Part shown: positions 50,876 through 59,659 of the stretch, one piece after another
How positions within the stretch are numbered: position 1 is the stretch's first letter
How the letters are laid out: each line of letters starts with the position of its first letter
Assembly: GCA_002305925.1 (NCBI GenBank)
Contig: DBRL01000014.1
Coordinates: 13,772 to 77,771 of the forward strand
Length of the DNA: 64,000 nt
Source of the DNA: Candidatus Peregrinibacteria bacterium UBA1369
GTDB taxonomy: Bacteria > Patescibacteriota > Gracilibacteria > UBA1369
Direction of reading: 5' to 3'
Notes under the pieces: model-generated
What the model was told of the DNA's origin: nothing
Databases searched by the model: none
What the model saw: only the letters and a program-made list of their open reading frames with translations
Made by a program: the position numbers and the translations under genes

Positions 50876-51536
50876 TTTTGGTTTTGATTAGTGCCCAGAG
50901 TGAGAGGGCGAAAATTATAACAATCAGTATTTGCTGGGTGAAACAATAGACACAGATGGCCTGGAGGACGAAAAGCTCTATATCAGTCAAGTATAGCGAA
51001 AAACCGACTCCAAATAAAGCCAATACGGTGACAGTGGCACCAATTTCAACGGTGCGGTTGTTCGCGCCGCGGGCGAACCGGTAAATCCAGATATATAATA
51101 GTGTCATCAAAAGGAGACGGATCAGCGCCGCCCCGATGTTGGCGTTCAAAAGGGTGAATTCGAATATCGTCAGACCAAAACCGGCCAGCAGGGAGAGCAG
51201 GGTGGCGGCGCGAAGCAGGAAGGTGGCCCCGCCGAAGCGGCGGGCCAGGCCAGCCAGGTTGTAATTTTTCCAGAGGGCGAAAAAGGCCGAGGAAAGAAAG
51301 AGATAGTAAAAAAAGCCCAAAATTGCCACTGGAATACCCAGAAATACGGCGAAGTTGCTTTTGTTGACCCGGTCACAATTCCAATAATCATCGATATTGC
51401 AAAAATTACCGGCGGCAGGGTTTTCATAATGGGCCATAATCAACAAAACTGTCACAAACACGGCGGTCAGCGATAAAAGCAGGGAAAAGAGATGTGTCTT
51501 GGAAAGCCCGCCAGGCCGCTGTGCAGAAATATTCAT
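50838..51536 (-). CDS. VKOR-family disulfide-bond oxidoreductase
   Basis: Membrane quinone-linked oxidase that re-oxidises thioredoxin-like partners outside the cell. 232 residues, six or more membrane helices. Loop cysteines Cys46 and Cys54 (NFCNIDDYWNC), Ser60 in VNKSNFAVFLGIP, and the CVYC pair (195-198) next to the quinone site match bacterial VKOR. Two extra helices lie between the halves. No thioredoxin domain is fused; the partners are probably the two exported redoxins at 34019-35045. First gene of the long leftward operon. Confidence 0.92.
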   Translation of the reverse strand: MNISAQRPGGLSKTHLFSLLLSLTAVFVTVLLIMAHYENPAAGNFCNIDDYWNCDRVNKSNFAVFLGIPVAILGFFYYLFLSSAFFALWKNYNLAGLARRFGGATFLLRAATLLSLLAGFGLTIFEFTLLNANIGAALIRLLLMTLLYIWIYRFARGANNRTVEIGATVTVLALFGVGFSLYLTDIELFVLQAICVYCFTQQILIVIIFALSLWALIKTKNEHSGQSRSEIP

Positions 51537-51822
51537 CTTTTTGAAGGTTATTGGAACATGTTGTGCCCGAATTTTAAACTATTTATGCACTAAAGTTCAA
51601 ACCTTACACAGTAGAACAACCGTTTGCCGGTAAGGGTGGTTTTGCCTTGAAGTCACAAAAAAGTTTTGAACAGGTTACCCAGAAGTTTTGCACCGTAAAG
51701 ACCATTGTGTTTAAAAAAAGTAAAGGGCTTTCTATTACTGGATAAATAAATTAAGGGTAAAGAGATAAATCTATTAACAGGAAGTTTGTGCATGTTGAAA
51801 AGTGCAAATCTGGGGAGGGGAC
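51537..51822. other. VKOR-dnaN intergenic region
   Basis: No gene seen. The region is AT-rich near 51735-51780 (GATAAATAAATTAAGG). No DnaA box close to TTATCCACA was found, so nothing supports an origin here; it carries the divergent promoters. Confidence 0.5.
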
Positions 51823-51850
51823 TTGAAAGGGGCTGAAGTCTGTTTATAAT
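51823..51850 (+). promoter_or_regulatory. Promoter of dnaN
   Basis: -35 TTGAAA (51823-51828), 16-base spacer, -10 TATAAT (51845-51850); leader about 28 bases. Confidence 0.7.
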
Positions 51851-51884
51851 GGGCGGGATAAATCAGACTCTTTAAGAAACCCCC

Positions 51885-52997
51885 ATGAAACTTGTATGCA
51901 CACAGGCCGATCTGGACGCCGCTCTGAACATTGTCGGCAAAGCCATTAATCAGAACACTACCCTGCCGGTTCTGAACAACGTACTTTTGAAGGCTGAGGG
52001 CGGGCGGCTCAATTTCGCCGGTACCAATCTGGAGATTGCCATACAGTGTTTCGTCAGCGCAGAGATCAAGGCGGAGGGCGCGATTACTGTTCCGGCCAAA
52101 CTCCTGGTAAGTTATATTTCGCTATTGAAGGACGAATCGGTGGAATTATCGGTCGATGAAAGCAACACTTTGTTGATCAAGGCCGCCAGTTCCCAGACCA
52201 AAATCAAAGGCATTTCCGCCGAGGAATTTCCAATAATTCCGACTGTCAGTAAAGATCAGGTTTTCCGGGTGGCGAGAAAGGATCTAGATCTGGCCATTAG
52301 TCAGACGGTTTTCGCAGCGGCCACCAACACCGCCAGGCCGGTACTCTCCGGTATTCTTTTTGACCTGAAGAAAGACTCTTTCAAAATGGTGGCCACGGAC
52401 AGTTATCGTCTGGCTGAAAAATCAGTGAAGCCGCTGGAAGCGGTGGATTTTGATCTGCAGGCTATTGTGCCGGCCAGAACAGTGGGTGAATTGGGCAAGA
52501 TCATCGGTAAATCCAGCGCAGATTCGGTAGAGATTACGGTTTCGAAAAACCAGATTCTCTTTGTGGTAGGTGATACGCGGATGATTTCCCGGCTGATTGA
52601 GGGCAAGTTCCCGGATTATGAGAAAATCATTCCTCATGGCAGCAAGACAACCATCGACGTGAAAACCGACGAATTGTCGCTGGTGGTTCGGAGGGTGGCG
52701 CTTTTTGCCCGTGAAAACAACAATAATATCAAATGTTCGGTCACCAATGACGGCAAACTGACGGTCTCCACCGATGAAACAAAAGTTGGTGAGGAAAAGG
52801 CGGAAATTAGTGGCAACGTGACCGGTGAAAACAACAAGATCGCCCTTAACGCACAGTATTTGCTGGACGTGCTCAATTTTATCCAATCCGAAGAAATCAC
52901 TATTGAGCTTGACGACAAGCTTTCGCCTGCTGTAATTAGGATAAGCAAAGAGTCTGAAAAGACTTATATGTACATCATCATGCCGCTCAAGATTTAG
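51885..52997 (+). CDS. dnaN: DNA polymerase III beta sliding clamp
   Basis: 370 residues, three clamp domains: begins MKLVCTQADLDAALNIVGKAI with NTTLPVLNNVLL, second domain with ARPVLSGILFDL and TDSYRLAEK, third ending KTYMYIIMPLKI with the conserved MPL(K/R) end that forms the protein-binding pocket. Normal length. dnaA is not next to it. Followed by mfd after 40 bases. Confidence 0.98.
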   Translation: MKLVCTQADLDAALNIVGKAINQNTTLPVLNNVLLKAEGGRLNFAGTNLEIAIQCFVSAEIKAEGAITVPAKLLVSYISLLKDESVELSVDESNTLLIKAASSQTKIKGISAEEFPIIPTVSKDQVFRVARKDLDLAISQTVFAAATNTARPVLSGILFDLKKDSFKMVATDSYRLAEKSVKPLEAVDFDLQAIVPARTVGELGKIIGKSSADSVEITVSKNQILFVVGDTRMISRLIEGKFPDYEKIIPHGSKTTIDVKTDELSLVVRRVALFARENNNNIKCSVTNDGKLTVSTDETKVGEEKAEISGNVTGENNKIALNAQYLLDVLNFIQSEEITIELDDKLSPAVIRISKESEKTYMYIIMPLKI

Positions 52998-53037
52998 CCT
53001 TTTTGGGCTTACGGGGGGGGTTTAGAGAAGTTTGGTC

Positions 53038-56000
53038 ATGAGCAAAACAGCAAACCTGATCCGCTTTTTGCCGACCGTGCTCAATGCACGTGTTTTGGAT
53101 ATGTTTGAGCGGAAAAAAACTTTTAGCGTCTCGGGGTCGGCCAATCATTCGTCGAAGGTTTTTACCGTTGTGGACGCTTTGAAAGACCAGAAAAAGATTA
53201 TTGGTGGAGTCTGGATTGTCAACAATCTTCAGGAGGCTGATCAGGTTGGTAAAAATTTGCGTTTGTGGGGCAAGTACGATGTGCAGGGGTTTGATTCACG
53301 GCTGGAACAGACTGTTCCCAGCCGGGTCGACAGATTGCGCAAAATGAAGACGATGGAGCTCTTGGCCCTGCTGCGCAGTGAGGAAAAGAGGTTTCTGATT
53401 CTGCCCTATTTTGAACTGCTGAAAAGGTCTCCCGATCCGGAATGGGTCGACAAAACGATGCTTAAGCTGGAAAAGGGTAAAACGATAAATCTGATGGCTT
53501 TTTATGAAAGCCTGATTGCCATGGGTTATGAGATTTCTGAGGACGTGCATTTACAAAAAGGAACATATTTTCGCAGTGGCGACGTTTTGACTGTTTTTCC
53601 AGTTAATTCTACTGTGCCGTTGCGCCTTTCGCTGGGATTTGAGACCGTGGAAAGTCTGGAGTATTTTGACCAGGACAGTGTTGATAAGGACGTTCTTCTG
53701 GACGTATCCAGCGCCACAGTTTGGCCGATTTTTTTCGAAGAATCGGAGCGGATGCTGACCGACGTTTTTCGCAAGGACAACCTGGTGGTAGAGGACGATC
53801 TGGAGATTTTTGACGAATTTTATGAGGACTGGAACGCCAGCTTCAACGAGGTTTACAACCGGAACCAGGTACTGAGTTTTGTGACTTTCAACGAGGACGA
53901 ATCGAACCATTTGCACCTGCATTATCTTTCGGTTTTGCGCTATCGCGGAGCTTATGACCTGGTCAATGATTTTAAAGAAAAAACCAAAGACGCCTGGAAC
54001 ATCATCTTCTTTACCAAGAAAAAGGCCGAGCTGCAGGAAATTTTCAATGACAACAAGCTGATTTACAATGAAGACCTGTCGCAATTCGGTTATGGGCATT
54101 ACCGGATCTTTTTGGTGGAAATGGAAAAAGAAGGTTTTTTTCCACAGGCTTTTCAGAACCCGGAAAGCAGGCTGATGGTTCTTTCGGACCGCGATATTTC
54201 CTCCTTGCAGGAAGAGAAAAAACGGGCCGCCAACCAGAAGGTTTTCATGGATTTTCTGGCTTCCCTGAAGGTTAACGATTATGTGGTGCATGTCGATCAT
54301 GGTATCGGTCTTTTTCTAGGGCTGGAGCAGAGGAAAATCGACGAATTGACCAAGGAATATCTGAAAATTGGCTATGCTGAGAACGACAAATTGTTTGTGC
54401 CGATCGATCAGGCCGACAAAATCAACAAATTTATCGGTGCTGACGAGAATCCCCCCAAACTGACGCGGCTCGGGTCGGCGGAATGGAACTCCATCACCAA
54501 AAAGGTCAAAAAGGAAACTGAACAGATTGCCAAGGAGCTGCTGGGTATTTATGCCGAGCGTAAGAGCGCCAGCGGATTTGCTTTTAAATATTTTGAAAAG
54601 CAGATGCGGGCTTTTGAAGAAAGCTTTGAGTATGAGGATACGCCAGGGCAGATGAAATCCGCCAAGGACGTGCTGGATGATATGTGTCGCGATATTCCGA
54701 TGGACAGGCTGGTTTGCGGGGACGTGGGGTTTGGCAAGACCGAGGTGGCGATGCGGGCGGCTTTTTTGTCTTTTTTGAACAAAAAACAAACCGCTTTGGT
54801 GGCGCCTATCACCATTCTCGCAGATCAGCATTACCGTTCTTTTGTGAAGCGCATGGCTGCTTTCAAGGTGCGGGTGGAAATGCTGTCGCGTTTTCGTTCC
54901 CCGGCCGAGCAGAAACGTATTGTCGATAAACTGGCCAAAGGAGAGATTGATATTATTATCGGGACGCACCGTTTGTTGCAGAAGGATATCAAGTTCAAAG
55001 ATTTGGGACTGGTGATTGTCGATGAGGAACAGCGTTTCGGGGTGAAACAAAAGGAGGTTTTCAAAAAAATCAAGGCTGATGTAGATTTTCTGACCCTGAC
55101 TGCCACGCCGATTCCGCGCACGCTTAATATTGCCTTAAATAAACTGCGGGACATTTCGACGATAGTTACTCCGCCGCCAGGACGTTTGCCGATTATAACG
55201 GAAGTGAGACGCTTCTCGTTGGGACTGGTGCGCGAGGCCATACTGAACGAAGTGAAGAGGCAGGGGCAGGTTTATTTTTTACATAACCGCGTGCAAACTA
55301 TTGACAGTTTGGCCGATAAGTTGCGTGTGCTGGTGCCGGAGGCCAAATTTGGCGTTGCTCATGGGCAGCTTGGTTCCGGCGATCTGGAGGAAAGGATTGT
55401 TGCCTTTAAGGATCATCAGTTTGACGTGCTGGTTTCCTCGACCATTATTGAAAACGGCATCGACCTTTCCAATGCCAACACTCTGGTGGTTAACAATGCA
55501 GAAAAGTTTGGTCTGGCACAGCTCTATCAGTTGCGCGGGCGCGTGGGACGTAGTAAGCGGCAGGCCTATGCCTATTTTATGTATCACGGACAGCGTCTGA
55601 AGCTGGATGCCAAGAAGCGCCTGAAGGCTATCGTTGAGGCTTCTGAGCTCGGTTCGGGATTTCAGATTGCCATGAAGGATCTGGAAATCCGTGGGGCCGG
55701 CGATATTCTTGGAGCCAAGCAGCATGGCGTGATTAATGTGGTTGGTGTCAGTCATTTTATACGGATGCTGAACAAGGCTGTGGAGGACCTGAAGGCTGGC
55801 CGGGTGATGCGCGAAGAGGAGCCGGAAGATATCGCGGTGGAATTGCCGATCAGTGCTTTTATTCCCGATCAATACATTACCAATACCAAGGAAAAGGTGG
55901 CCGTCTATCAGAAGCTGTCTGCCGCGGACACGGTTGATTATTTGCAATCGGTGCGTGAGGAACTGGTTTCCGACTATGGTGCTTTGCCGCTGGAGGTGAT

Positions 56001-56280
56001 TAATTTTCTCAAGGTGATTGAAATGAAGATCCTGGCCAAGCAGGCCGGCATTGTCGGAGTGAAAGCAGAAAGCGTTTATCTGACCAAAGACAAGGAAATA
56101 CTCTTGCAGATGAGCAATCTGGTCAAACCGGAAAACATTATGAATCTGCTGGACTACAACAATAAATGGATGATTTCCGGGAACAAGTTGAAAATTAAAA
56201 TTGAGGATTTGGGATTTCAGTGGGTTGACGAGCTGAACAGTTGTCTTAAAAGACTTGCGGAGAAGGTGAAAGTGGCGTGA
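53038..56280 (+). CDS. mfd: Transcription-repair coupling factor Mfd
   Basis: DNA translocase that removes stalled RNA polymerase and recruits UvrA. 1080 residues from ATG 53038 (an upstream TTG would add two). UvrB-like N-terminal modules (1-380), the RNA polymerase-interacting domain (DYVVHVDHGIGLFLGLEQR, about 420-440), helicase motifs: Walker A GDVGFGKTE (561-569), DEEQ box, TATPIPRTL, QLRGRVGRS, and the TRCF C-terminal domain. Complete. Same strand as dnaN, so co-transcription is likely. Confidence 0.97.
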   Translation: MSKTANLIRFLPTVLNARVLDMFERKKTFSVSGSANHSSKVFTVVDALKDQKKIIGGVWIVNNLQEADQVGKNLRLWGKYDVQGFDSRLEQTVPSRVDRLRKMKTMELLALLRSEEKRFLILPYFELLKRSPDPEWVDKTMLKLEKGKTINLMAFYESLIAMGYEISEDVHLQKGTYFRSGDVLTVFPVNSTVPLRLSLGFETVESLEYFDQDSVDKDVLLDVSSATVWPIFFEESERMLTDVFRKDNLVVEDDLEIFDEFYEDWNASFNEVYNRNQVLSFVTFNEDESNHLHLHYLSVLRYRGAYDLVNDFKEKTKDAWNIIFFTKKKAELQEIFNDNKLIYNEDLSQFGYGHYRIFLVEMEKEGFFPQAFQNPESRLMVLSDRDISSLQEEKKRAANQKVFMDFLASLKVNDYVVHVDHGIGLFLGLEQRKIDELTKEYLKIGYAENDKLFVPIDQADKINKFIGADENPPKLTRLGSAEWNSITKKVKKETEQIAKELLGIYAERKSASGFAFKYFEKQMRAFEESFEYEDTPGQMKSAKDVLDDMCRDIPMDRLVCGDVGFGKTEVAMRAAFLSFLNKKQTALVAPITILADQHYRSFVKRMAAFKVRVEMLSRFRSPAEQKRIVDKLAKGEIDIIIGTHRLLQKDIKFKDLGLVIVDEEQRFGVKQKEVFKKIKADVDFLTLTATPIPRTLNIALNKLRDISTIVTPPPGRLPIITEVRRFSLGLVREAILNEVKRQGQVYFLHNRVQTIDSLADKLRVLVPEAKFGVAHGQLGSGDLEERIVAFKDHQFDVLVSSTIIENGIDLSNANTLVVNNAEKFGLAQLYQLRGRVGRSKRQAYAYFMYHGQRLKLDAKKRLKAIVEASELGSGFQIAMKDLEIRGAGDILGAKQHGVINVVGVSHFIRMLNKAVEDLKAGRVMREEEPEDIAVELPISAFIPDQYITNTKEKVAVYQKLSAADTVDYLQSVREELVSDYGALPLEVINFLKVIEMKILAKQAGIVGVKAESVYLTKDKEILLQMSNLVKPENIMNLLDYNNKWMISGNKLKIKIEDLGFQWVDELNSCLKRLAEKVKVA

Positions 56281-56284
56281 AGTT

Positions 56285-56325
56285 TGTGGAAAAGTAGGTG
56301 CAAAAGTGGAAATATCGGTGGATAA
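56285..56325 (+). other. Pair of DnaA-box-like sequences
   Basis: TGTGGAAAA (56285-56293) and GGTGGATAA (56317-56325) each differ from TGTGGATAA by one base. They lie directly after mfd. Two boxes are too few to claim an origin; chance or a regulatory site is equally possible. Confidence 0.25.
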
Positions 56326-56382
56326 GTGTTGGCTGTTTGTGCAAAATGCGATACATCTTGGTGCAGAAAGTCAGATTTTTTC

Positions 56383-57762
56383 ATGGTGGCCATGAATTTA
56401 CCAGACAGGACAAACAGGACGGTCAAAGTGGAGGAGCTGCGGTCGTCGATGAATGGAAAGGGTGATTTGCCCGGGAAGCTGATTGTATGCGGCAGGGTGG
56501 TTGGAATTATCGATCATGGTGAGGAGACCGGTTATATTTTGCAGGACGATACCGGCAGGTTGGTGGTGCGCGACTATCAGTACCCAAAAGTGGGTTCTCT
56601 GATCGAGCAACAGCTGGTAATGGATGAAAAGGGGCAGTTTTTTCCAGTAGGGGCTGCACGTTTGCTGGCTGACTGTGAGGATTTTTATATTTCCCAGAAC
56701 AGTTCGCCCAATTACAAAAAAATGGTGATTGATGAAAATTTGCGTGAAAAACTGCTTTTGCGCGGGAAGGTGGTGGCGGCGATCAGGGATTTTTTCCTGG
56801 CCCGCGATTTTCTGGAAACCGATACGCCCTGTCTGGTGCGGTTGCCGGGGATGGAGCCTTATCTGGACGTTTTTCGGACGCGTTTGGAGGCGCAGTTGGC
56901 CGGGGAGCAGCAGTTGTCAGAGGATATGTATCTGATCACTTCTCCCGAGTATGCGATGAAAAAATTGCTGGCCGGAGGCCTGGAAAAGATTTTCCAGCTG
57001 ACCAGGTCTTTTCGCAACAAGGAAACTTTTAGTGAGCGGCACAATCCTGAATTTACCATTTTGGAGTGGTATCGGGCCTATGCCAGCTATCTGGAAATCA
57101 TGGATGATACCGAGGCGCTGGTGAAATATCTCTGGTCGCGTCTGGGGCCGAAAAACCCTGACGGGACGGTCGCGCCCCTGCAGTGGAACGGATCTACCAT
57201 CGACATGACCGCTGCCTGGCGTCGAATTTCGGTGCTTCAGGCTTTCCGCGAATATGCGCGGGTGGATGAGCAAACCTTTTTTGATCAGGAAAAGCTGCGG
57301 AACGTGGTGAAAGATCGTGGTTATTCATGTAATGAGGCGACAGGTTATGACGATCTCTTTTATACGATTTTTTTGAATGAAATTGAGCCGGTTTTGGGCA
57401 AGGAGGTGCCGGTAATTCTCTATGATTATCCATTGTCCATGGCTGCTTTGTCCAAACCCTCGCAGAGTGACGGACGACTGGCGGAGCGGTTTGAGGCCTA
57501 TATTGGAGGTTTGGAGCTCTGCAACGCTTTCAGTGAACTGAACGATCCGCAGGAGCAGGAAAAACGGTTGACTGAAGAGAGAGAACAGCGTCGTCGCTTG
57601 GGAAAAGAGCTCTATGCCGTTGATTCAACTTTCATTGAGGCTCTCAAATTCGGTATGCCGCCGGCCGGCGGCAATGCATTGGGGGTGGACAGACTGATTA
57701 TGCTACTGGCCGGGGAGAAGGATATCAACAATGTTCTTTTTTTTCCGCAGCGAGATTTATAG
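56383..57762 (+). CDS. EpmA-like (GenX/PoxA) class II aminoacyl ligase with N-terminal OB-like domain
   Basis: 459 residues from ATG 56383. Residues about 30-120 look like an OB fold (KLIVCGRVVGIIDHGEETGYILQDD), which E. coli EpmA lacks and LysRS has. The catalytic core is EpmA-like: motif 2 FRNKETFSERHNPEFT (about 209-224) and motif 3 NALGVDRLIMLL (about 430-441), where Ala in ALGVDR marks EpmA instead of the LysRS Gly. efp follows directly. So it probably attaches lysine or beta-lysine to EF-P; a lysyl-tRNA synthetase role is the alternative. No epmB is in the window. Confidence 0.82.
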   Translation: MVAMNLPDRTNRTVKVEELRSSMNGKGDLPGKLIVCGRVVGIIDHGEETGYILQDDTGRLVVRDYQYPKVGSLIEQQLVMDEKGQFFPVGAARLLADCEDFYISQNSSPNYKKMVIDENLREKLLLRGKVVAAIRDFFLARDFLETDTPCLVRLPGMEPYLDVFRTRLEAQLAGEQQLSEDMYLITSPEYAMKKLLAGGLEKIFQLTRSFRNKETFSERHNPEFTILEWYRAYASYLEIMDDTEALVKYLWSRLGPKNPDGTVAPLQWNGSTIDMTAAWRRISVLQAFREYARVDEQTFFDQEKLRNVVKDRGYSCNEATGYDDLFYTIFLNEIEPVLGKEVPVILYDYPLSMAALSKPSQSDGRLAERFEAYIGGLELCNAFSELNDPQEQEKRLTEEREQRRRLGKELYAVDSTFIEALKFGMPPAGGNALGVDRLIMLLAGEKDINNVLFFPQRDL

Positions 57763-57812
57763 AGGCGCCTTTTATAAGGCACCGTGGAGGTGTGCCGGGA
57801 GGCGATTTCGTT

Positions 57813-57841
57813 TTGACTAGCGCCGCAAAGTTGACTAGTAT
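57813..57841 (+). promoter_or_regulatory. Promoter of efp
   Basis: -35 TTGACT (57813-57818), 17-base spacer, -10 TAGTAT (57836-57841). The motif TTGACTAG occurs twice here. Confidence 0.65.
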
Positions 57842-57870
57842 AGCCGCGCGTAAGGCTTAAGAACAACAAC

Positions 57871-58431
57871 ATGAACACATCCGACTTCAAAAAGGGTGCC
57901 GCCATCAAATATAATGGTGAGACCTGCATTATTCTGAGTTATCAGTTTGTCAATCCCGGCAAGGGATCGGCCTTTACCCGCACCAAGCTGAAAAACGCCA
58001 AATCGGGTAAAATTTTTGAGGTCAGTTTTCGCAGCGGTGAGAGCATTGATGAGGCCAACGTGGAATACCGCAATTGCCAGTATCTCTACAATGATGGCAA
58101 GGACATGACTTTTATGGACAGTTCGACTTATGAGCAGTTCATTTTGCCGCTGGAAAATGTCGGGGATATGCAAAATTATATTGTGGACGGCAGCGAGGTG
58201 ATTGTCGTTTTTATCGACGGCGCACCTTTTACCATACAGCTTCCGCCAAAGATGAACTTCCGCGTGATCGAGGCTCCGCCCGGAGACAAGGGCGATACCG
58301 CTACCGGCGGCTCGAAGCAGGTGGTGTTGGAAACCGGAGTGAAGGTTAATGTGCCTCTTTTTATCAAGGAGGGGGACACTGTGAAAGTGAACACCGATAC
58401 CGGTGAATACGTGGAAAGGGTCAGCCAGTAG
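57871..58431 (+). CDS. efp: Elongation factor P
   Basis: Rescues ribosomes stalled at proline runs. 186 residues, three beta-barrel domains; the tip loop NPGKGSAF carries Lys31, the residue modified by EpmA in gammaproteobacteria. Other EF-P signatures: VSFRSGE, FMDSSTYEQF, and the C-terminal GDTVKVNTDTGEYVERV. Start ATG 57871, own promoter, directly downstream of the EpmA-like gene. The many Pro-rich proteins in this window would need it. Confidence 0.97.
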   Translation: MNTSDFKKGAAIKYNGETCIILSYQFVNPGKGSAFTRTKLKNAKSGKIFEVSFRSGESIDEANVEYRNCQYLYNDGKDMTFMDSSTYEQFILPLENVGDMQNYIVDGSEVIVVFIDGAPFTIQLPPKMNFRVIEAPPGDKGDTATGGSKQVVLETGVKVNVPLFIKEGDTVKVNTDTGEYVERVSQ

Positions 58432-58433
58432 AA

Positions 58434-59606
58434 TCAGGGCACGGCGGCGATGGCTTCGACGATGGCCGGGATCAGATGGGGGTTGAAGATGTCCGGCAGG
58501 ATGGCGTCTTTTTGGGGTTGGACGGTGGAGGCCAGGCCGCGGGCGGCGGCGTATTTCATGGCCGGGGTGATGCGCGGGCGGCGCTGCTCAACCGCCGCTT
58601 TGAAAATGCCCGGGAAGACGAGGGCATTGTTGATCTGGTTGGGGAGATCGGAGCGGCCGGTGCCGCAGACGGCGGCGCCGGCCGCGTAGGCATCGTCCGG
58701 GAAAATTTCCGGCATGGGGTTGGCCATGGCAAAAATAATCGGGTCCGGCGCCATCAGACGGACCAGGTCAGGAGTGAGGGCGCCCGCCACCGAGACGCCG
58801 ATAAACACATCTGCTCCCTGGAGGGCCTCGCTGAGATGACCATGCAGATTTTCACGGTTAGCCAGTTCGAGCAGGGCCAGTTTGTAGGGATTGAGGTCGG
58901 GGCGGTCGCGGTGAATGATTCCCCGTGAATCACAGATAATCAGGTCTTTGACCCGTTCATTGCCGGTGTGGTCGGCGTCCAGAAGCATGCGGGACGTGGC
59001 CAGACCGGCCGCGCCGGCACCGTTGACCACCACTTTCAGTTCGTCCAGCTTTTTCCCCACTACGGCCGCGGCATTTTTTAACGCGGCATAGACGACGATA
59101 GCGGTTCCATGCTGGTCGTCGTGCATGACCGGTATACCCAGATCCTGCAATGCCGCCTCCACTTCAAAGCAGGCCGGCGCGGCGATGTCTTCCAGATTGA
59201 TGGCGGCAAAACCAGGTGAAATGGCTTTGATAACTGATACAATTGACGCACTGTCGTGTACGTCCAGCACAATCGGCCAGGCGTCCAGTCCGGCAAAATG
59301 CTTGAAAAGTACGGCTTTTCCCTCCATCACCGGCAGGGCTCCCAGCGGGCCGATATTGCCCAAACCGAGTACGGCCGTGCCGTCGCTGATTACAGCCACG
59401 GTATGGCCTTTGATGCTATGGCTCCAGGCCTTTTGCGGATCTGCGGCGATGGCGCTGCAAACCGCTCCGACACCCGGTGTATAGGCCAGGGACAGGTCGT
59501 GGCGGTCGGACAGGGGTACGGTGGGACAGCTTTCCAGTTTGCCGGCGTGGGTGAGGTGCAGTTCCAGGGATTCACTGCCAAGCATTTGGCTGTTGTTTTC
59601 AGTCAT
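58434..59606 (-). CDS. NAD(P)-dependent malic enzyme
   Basis: Converts malate to pyruvate and CO2 with reduction of NAD(P). 390 residues, the short bacterial form: AYTPGVGAV with the catalytic Tyr, SDGTAVLGLGNIGPLGALPVMEGK with the catalytic Lys, NLEDIAAP metal site, DDQHGTA, and nucleotide loop GAGAAGLA. No fused phosphotransacetylase domain. Ends two bases from the convergent efp. The pyruvate made can feed the KorAB enzyme. Confidence 0.95.
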   Translation of the reverse strand: MTENNSQMLGSESLELHLTHAGKLESCPTVPLSDRHDLSLAYTPGVGAVCSAIAADPQKAWSHSIKGHTVAVISDGTAVLGLGNIGPLGALPVMEGKAVLFKHFAGLDAWPIVLDVHDSASIVSVIKAISPGFAAINLEDIAAPACFEVEAALQDLGIPVMHDDQHGTAIVVYAALKNAAAVVGKKLDELKVVVNGAGAAGLATSRMLLDADHTGNERVKDLIICDSRGIIHRDRPDLNPYKLALLELANRENLHGHLSEALQGADVFIGVSVAGALTPDLVRLMAPDPIIFAMANPMPEIFPDDAYAAGAAVCGTGRSDLPNQINNALVFPGIFKAAVEQRRPRITPAMKYAAARGLASTVQPQKDAILPDIFNPHLIPAIVEAIAAVP

Positions 59607-59624
59607 GTGTCGGGGGTCAAGGTG

Positions 59625-59653
59625 TTTATATTTTAGCGGTTTATTGATATAAT
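59625..59653 (+). promoter_or_regulatory. Promoter of the transporter-HEAT gene, probably giving a leaderless mRNA
   Basis: -35 TTTATA (59625-59630), 17-base spacer, -10 TATAAT (59648-59653). The expected transcription start, about seven bases further, coincides with the ATG at 59660. Confidence 0.6.
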
Positions 59654-59659
59654 GGAAGG

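Noticed and set aside
51537..51884. Replication origin next to dnaN
   Set aside because: dnaA is absent and no box close to TTATCCACA is seen; only AT-rich sequence is present.
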